Shown piece by piece: positions 60,018 through 64,000 of a stretch of 64,000 bases of DNA. This DNA is from Desulfurispora thermophila DSM 16022 (GTDB taxonomy: Bacteria; Bacillota; Desulfotomaculia; Desulfotomaculales; Desulfurisporaceae), in the NCBI RefSeq assembly GCF_000376385.1, contig NZ_AQWN01000009.1:1-64000 (forward strand). Direction: 5' to 3'. A model generated the notes under the pieces. The model ran no database searches. It worked only from the letters and a program-made list of their open reading frames with translations, and had not been told where the DNA came from. A program made the position numbers and the translations under genes. Within the stretch, counting starts at the first letter, position 1. Each line of letters begins with the position of its first letter.

Positions 60018-61553
60018 TCACCTCCCAGCCGGCAAGCTATAAGCGGATTGGCGCAGTTTCAGGTAGCGGTTTACTTCTTCCTGCCAGCGATCTTCATTCC
60101 ACCCCAGAAGTGCCAGCACCCGTTCCTTAATACCCGGCAAGAGCGCCGCACCCCCGTCGGGTAACAGAATTCCCAAACGCAGCCGGCGCAGCAACAGGTC
60201 GTCCAAATGCACCACCATCTCCCGGGCGGCAACATGCGCCAGTTCTCTCCAGGTATAGGGCGTACCGGCTATCAAATCATCCGGACCACCCGCTCCGCCC
60301 GTTGTTGCCCCGTTCCAGAAGATCCGGGGCAACTCCAGCCTCGCCGACTGAATAGCCTCTGTCTCCCCCTTACCGGTTGCCAGCCTACCGGGTACACCTG
60401 CCGCGCGAATACCAGCCATTGCCAACGCCTTTTGAGCCATTAACCGGAAAGTGGTCAGCTTGCCACCGGTAACCGTTATCAGACCAGACTCATCTTTTAC
60501 CAGCATATCTCTTTTCTCCCGCGAGGGATCTTTTTTACCACTGCCCACCACCGGGCGCACACCGGCAAAAGTAGCCAGAACGTCCTTTTCACTCAGGCCC
60601 AGGTGAGGAAAGGTAAATTGGACAGCTTCCAGTAAATATTCTTTCTCCTCGTAGCTGATGCAGGGTTCCTCGGACAATTCCCCCCGGTGATCCAGGTCGG
60701 TAGTACCCACTAAAACCGCTCCCAGCCAAGGAAAAATATACAGCGGTCGTCTGTCCCGGGGATGGAACAAGTTAATGCCCTGCTCCAGAGGTATTTTGTG
60801 GGCAGAGAAAATCAGATGGCTGCCGCGCAGCGGCCTGATCAGCGGCTCTCTCCCCAGACTCCGGCGCAGGCTATCCACCCATGCCCCGGTAGCGTTTATC
60901 ACTACGCGGGCAGAAATCTCAAACTCATTACCAGTTTCTTCATCACGCGCCACCAGGCCACAAACACGCCCCGCGCGGTCAATAAGCAAATCCACAGCCC
61001 GTACGTAGTTCACCGCCCGGCCACCACAGGCCAGCGCATTTAACAGCACTTGCATGACCAGACGGGCATCGTCTGTTCGGGCATCCAGGTAGGCCAGCCC
61101 CTGGTGCCACTTACCCACTGCCAGCAGGGGTACCGCTTGTTCCAGTTGCCGGGAGTTGTAACGGCTACGACTTTTGCGTCCGGCCAACCTGTCATAAACC
61201 GCCAGACCCAACCGGCAGGAAAGAGGCAATAAGAACTCGCCTTGCTGGAAGGGAATAACGAACGATTGAGGCTGCACCAGAGCGGGAAAGGCGCGCAACA
61301 GCCATTCCCTTTCCCGTACCGCCGCACGGGTAAGCCCGAACTGCCCATGCCTTAAATAACGCAAACCGCCGTGTACCAGTTTTCCCGAACGGCTGGAAGT
61401 ACCCCAGGCAAAATCCTTTTGCTCCAGCAGCAGCGCCTTTAGCCCCGCTTCAGCTGCCAACCACAGGATAGCGACCCCGCTGATTCCCCCGCCAATCACC
61501 ACCAGATCCCAGGGCCCGGCCAGCTGATGGGCCAGATCATGACGCCACTCCAT
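60018..61553 (-). CDS. FAD-dependent glycerol-3-phosphate dehydrogenase (GlpA/GlpD-like)
   Basis: A 511-residue flavoprotein oxidising glycerol-3-phosphate to dihydroxyacetone phosphate. The FAD fold DLVVIGGGISGVAIL opens it, followed by the conserved TSSRSGKLVHGGLRYL (split). NATGAWVDS and PLRGSHLIF are typical, and a C-terminal domain with the GlpD-C helices is present. Electron acceptor unknown; no glpB/glpC follow. ATG 61553 after AGGGCGAGG. Middle gene of the flavoprotein-dehydrogenase-kinase operon. Confidence 0.9.
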   Translation of the reverse strand: MEWRHDLAHQLAGPWDLVVIGGGISGVAILWLAAEAGLKALLLEQKDFAWGTSSRSGKLVHGGLRYLRHGQFGLTRAAVREREWLLRAFPALVQPQSFVIPFQQGEFLLPLSCRLGLAVYDRLAGRKSRSRYNSRQLEQAVPLLAVGKWHQGLAYLDARTDDARLVMQVLLNALACGGRAVNYVRAVDLLIDRAGRVCGLVARDEETGNEFEISARVVINATGAWVDSLRRSLGREPLIRPLRGSHLIFSAHKIPLEQGINLFHPRDRRPLYIFPWLGAVLVGTTDLDHRGELSEEPCISYEEKEYLLEAVQFTFPHLGLSEKDVLATFAGVRPVVGSGKKDPSREKRDMLVKDESGLITVTGGKLTTFRLMAQKALAMAGIRAAGVPGRLATGKGETEAIQSARLELPRIFWNGATTGGAGGPDDLIAGTPYTWRELAHVAAREMVVHLDDLLLRRLRLGILLPDGGAALLPGIKERVLALLGWNEDRWQEEVNRYLKLRQSAYSLPAGR

Positions 61554-61644
61554 AGTCCCACCTCGCCCTGCCAATCAAAACACCCATTTATTTCCCCTGA
61601 CACCACTCTTTGCAAACGGGATATATACTTAAGCGCTCAAAAAG

Positions 61645-63234
61645 CTAAAAAAGCTTGCCCGGGTTCATAATCCCGTGCCGGTCAAATAGCCTGACCGCAC
61701 CGGCAATCAACTCCAAGCCCAGTTCTCCTTTTTCCGCCGCCAGATAAGGTTTGTGGTCGGTACCCACACCGTGCTGGTGACTGATGGTACCCCCGTACCG
61801 CACAATAATGCGGCTGGCCAGCTCTTTCAGCTGTTGCCAGCGGCGCAAATTTTCCTCCGGCTGCGCCGCCAGACGAAACAAATAAGTTACATAAATACTG
61901 CAACCGTCGGTGTAAACATGGGAAAGGTGGCTGTAGGCGTGCACCCTCTCCCCAATGTCTGCCAGTCCCTGCTGCAAGCTTTGCACCAGTTCGCCGGCCA
62001 GAGCAACAGCTTTGCTCCAGGGTACGGCAGTTTCCAGCGTATCCACTGCGTAGCCACCTTCCCAAAGGCTGTTGCGCAGGTAAGGCACCTGAAAGCGGGT
62101 ATGATACCATTGCTGACCCGGCTTACTGCCCAGCATCACACCCCCGTAGCACCGCACCACCTGGGCCACCCGCCGGCGGGCAAAATCAACCTCGGGTTCG
62201 CTACCGGCCGCACCAAATAACAACAAACACTTATTCCCACCCACACCACGCCAGGTCAGATATTTCTCCAACCAGCGTATTAGTCTGGAGTGTCCGGCCA
62301 TGGCCAGGGTTGTAGCCGTTTCCTGCGGGTCGCTCAACCGCAGCATCACCAAGGGCAGCCGCTGCCGTACCAATTCCTGCACAGCAGCAACACCAGCATC
62401 CAGGTCGGGCAAAAAACAGCCACCAAAATACTCCCTTCCCGGCCGGCGACGTACCCGCACCGTAACCTCGGTCAATACACCGCATCTTCCTTCCGAACCC
62501 AGGACCAGTTCTTTCAAGTCCGGGCCGGCAGCACTGGCCGGCAGGGGAGGCATAAAAAGCGTCCCGCAAGGCGTTTCCAGCCTCCCCCCGGCAAAAAGCC
62601 GCTCAATCCGCCCGTATCCCAGGGACTGCTGGCCACTGGAACGGGTAGCCACCCAACCGCCCAGGGTGGAATACTCAAAGGACTGGGGATAATGCCCCAA
62701 TGTATATCCCCTCTCGGCCAGCTGCTCTTCCAAACGCGGGCCGCTCACGCCGGCCTGAAATGTCGCCAGATGACTTTGTTCATCCAGATCCAGCAAACGA
62801 TCCATACGGCTGAGGGCCAAAACCAGCACCGGTGCGTCACCTACCGGCGTCAGATGACCCACCACACTGGTGCCACCTCCATAGGGTATCACACTAATAC
62901 CGTGTTTTTGGGCATAGCCCAGAAGTTGCCGCACCTCATCACTGCTCACAGGAAAAGCCACCCCGTCCGGCACGCGCCCCACCCGCCCGCTGCGCAACTC
63001 AATCCAGTCCGGTAAGCTCTGTCCCCGGCTGTGACGCAAGCGGATCTCGGGATCCGTAACTACTAGAGAATGATGGGGCAAGCGCCCGGGAGGCAATGTG
63101 GCCAGCACATCGTCCAAACGCGCATCAAGTGGCGGGGTACCCGGTCCCAGGAGCTGCTTTAGCAATTCCAGCGCCCCTGCCGGGAGGGGCAAATTTATCT
63201 CCTCCTCACCCCAACCGTTCCAACGCCGTACCAT
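61645..63234 (-). CDS. AGPS/YgcU-like FAD-binding oxidase
   Basis: A 529-residue vanillyl-alcohol-oxidase-type flavoprotein. The FAD-binding half has VIPYGGGTSVVGH, LDLDEQSHLATFQAGVSG and the family motif STLGGWVATRSSGQQSLGYG (given in parts). The cap half ends with SHQHGVGTDHKPY. The motifs are those of alkyldihydroxyacetonephosphate synthase (AGPS) and bacterial YgcU rather than D-lactate dehydrogenase. AGPS swaps the acyl group of acyl-DHAP for a fatty alcohol to form ether lipid; bacterial YgcU has no proven substrate. ATG 63234 after GGGAGGTGA. First of the three-gene operon. Confidence 0.85.
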   Translation of the reverse strand: MVRRWNGWGEEEINLPLPAGALELLKQLLGPGTPPLDARLDDVLATLPPGRLPHHSLVVTDPEIRLRHSRGQSLPDWIELRSGRVGRVPDGVAFPVSSDEVRQLLGYAQKHGISVIPYGGGTSVVGHLTPVGDAPVLVLALSRMDRLLDLDEQSHLATFQAGVSGPRLEEQLAERGYTLGHYPQSFEYSTLGGWVATRSSGQQSLGYGRIERLFAGGRLETPCGTLFMPPLPASAAGPDLKELVLGSEGRCGVLTEVTVRVRRRPGREYFGGCFLPDLDAGVAAVQELVRQRLPLVMLRLSDPQETATTLAMAGHSRLIRWLEKYLTWRGVGGNKCLLLFGAAGSEPEVDFARRRVAQVVRCYGGVMLGSKPGQQWYHTRFQVPYLRNSLWEGGYAVDTLETAVPWSKAVALAGELVQSLQQGLADIGERVHAYSHLSHVYTDGCSIYVTYLFRLAAQPEENLRRWQQLKELASRIIVRYGGTISHQHGVGTDHKPYLAAEKGELGLELIAGAVRLFDRHGIMNPGKLF

Positions 63235-63312
63235 AAAAACTTTCACCTCCCATAACACCAGATTAAGATCAATACTCCTTAATTAGCAATATATTCTAAA
63301 TATTTTTATCCC

Positions 63313-63361
63313 AAAAAAAATCCGGGAACTTAACCTGCCCCATGGGCAGCCAGTACCCGGG
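63313..63361 (-). terminator. Terminator of tyrS
   Basis: A two-tier hairpin (outer CCGGG/CCCGG, inner CTGCCC/GGGCAG) is followed on the minus strand by eight T residues. Confidence 0.85.
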
Positions 63362-63388
63362 TTATTCAACGGTACAAAATTACTCGTC

Positions 63389-64000
63389 TTACTCCTGCAC
63401 CCGCAGGCGCAGAAACTTGCGTTTCCCCACCCGCAGGACGCTGCCATCTACCGGCCGCAACATCATCTGCGGGTCGCTCAATTTCTCTCCGTCCAACTTC
63501 ACGCCGCCCTGCTGGATCAAGCGTTTGGCCTCGCTGTTGCTGGCGGCCAGACCGGACTGGTACAGCAGTTTGGAGAGCAATATGGCCCCACCTTCCAACA
63601 TGTCGGTCGTCAGCACATACTCCGGCACTTCATCGGGCAGGTCGTGTTGCTGAAAAATGCGCTTAAACTCCTCCTCTGCTTCCAACGCCGCCTGTGGCCC
63701 GTGGTAAAAGGAAACAAGCTCCCGGGCCAGACGCATTTTAGCATCGCGCGGGTGCAAAGTGCCGTCTTTCAGCCCCTGCGCTATCTCCTTTACCTCTTCC
63801 AGAGAAAGCGGTGTCACCAGTTCATAGTAACGGAGCATCAACTCATCGGGCAGGGACATGGTCTTGCCGTACATCTCGCGCGGTGGCTCGTCAATACCAA
63901 TGTAGTTGCCCAGGCTCTTGCTCATCTTGTGCACGCCGTCCAGGCCTTCCAAGATAGGCATCATAATGGCAATCTGGGGCTCCTGGCCGAACTCTTTTTG
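63389..64000 (-). CDS. tyrS: Tyrosyl-tRNA synthetase (C-terminal part)
   Basis: The gene enters from the right edge, so the N-terminal catalytic half is outside. The visible 203 residues begin in frame at 64000 (QKEFGQEPQIAIMMPILEGLDG), then have the class I signature KMSKS and end with an S4-like RNA-binding domain (LLSKLLYQSGLAASNSEAKRLIQQGGV). The order of the last domains matches the TyrZ-type form. It attaches tyrosine to tRNA-Tyr. A two-tier terminator follows. Confidence 0.9.
   Translation of the reverse strand, partial: QKEFGQEPQIAIMMPILEGLDGVHKMSKSLGNYIGIDEPPREMYGKTMSLPDELMLRYYELVTPLSLEEVKEIAQGLKDGTLHPRDAKMRLARELVSFYHGPQAALEAEEEFKRIFQQHDLPDEVPEYVLTTDMLEGGAILLSKLLYQSGLAASNSEAKRLIQQGGVKLDGEKLSDPQMMLRPVDGSVLRVGKRKFLRLRVQE

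Noticed and set aside
62290-63015. 241-codon open frame on the plus strand
   Set aside because: Antisense to the AGPS-like gene, no motif and no ribosome binding site.

Overview
This window looks like chromosomal DNA of a Gram-positive, endospore-forming anaerobe of the Firmicutes. The most likely home is the Peptococcaceae / Desulfotomaculum-like group. That placement is inferred from gene content: spore genes (GerMN lipoprotein, SpoIID, BofC-like, YunB, YteA-type DksA), AdhE, an acetate/propionate-activating ligase, a 4-hydroxybutyrate-type CoA-transferase under a sigma-54 promoter, strong purine-rich Shine-Dalgarno sequences and frequent GTG/TTG starts. No prophage, insertion sequence, CRISPR array or tRNA gene was seen.

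Left end (1-12.5 kb). Two tandem promoters on the minus strand and a conserved leader motif at the edge indicate that an rRNA operon starts here and runs leftward out of the window. Next come a ComFB-like protein, a RelA/SpoT-domain protein ending in two zinc ribbons, AdhE with a large inverted repeat upstream, a HAD phosphatase, an aminotransferase, an SCP2 protein with a palindromic operator, a two-zinc-finger unknown, a metallophosphoesterase and an NSS sodium symporter.

Middle left (12.5-25 kb). A Fur-family regulator heads a znuACB-type metal uptake operon. It is followed by an acyl-CoA synthetase, an Mrp/NBP35 ATPase, a nitrilase-family amidase and a polyamine set: pyruvoyl arginine decarboxylase, spermidine synthase and agmatinase. 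Together these can convert arginine to agmatine to putrescine to spermidine, but the S-adenosylmethionine decarboxylase is not in the window. A tiny His-tailed membrane protein, a YflT-like stress protein, an endonuclease IV-like protein and a Gln-rich protein follow.

Middle (25-43 kb). SpoIIIE/FtsK, several single-helix microproteins, GerMN lipoprotein, a GNAT protein, NagA, the MurT-GatD lipid II amidation pair and a GntR/FadR regulator lie here. A cobalt/nickel-type ECF pair follows (CbiQ plus a CbiO fused to a DUF4198-like domain), preceded by a leader holding a promoter, three repeats and an intrinsic terminator. Then comes the CoA-transferase with a near-perfect -24/-12 promoter and its probable PAS/AAA+/Fis activator.

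Right part (43-64 kb) is almost entirely minus strand: ruvCAB-queH-DUF2905-spoIID-queA-tgt-yajC-secDF, YebC, TrkAH, YunB, then a three-gene run of an AGPS/YgcU-like flavoprotein, a GlpA/D-like dehydrogenase and an FGGY kinase. The window ends inside tyrS.

The leads best worth following are the RelA-zinc ribbon protein, the CbiO-DUF4198 fusion with its attenuator-like leader, the sigma-54 CoA-transferase circuit, the AGPS-GlpA-FGGY operon, and a possible small RNA upstream of nagA. Functions are assigned from motifs read by eye, with no database search.
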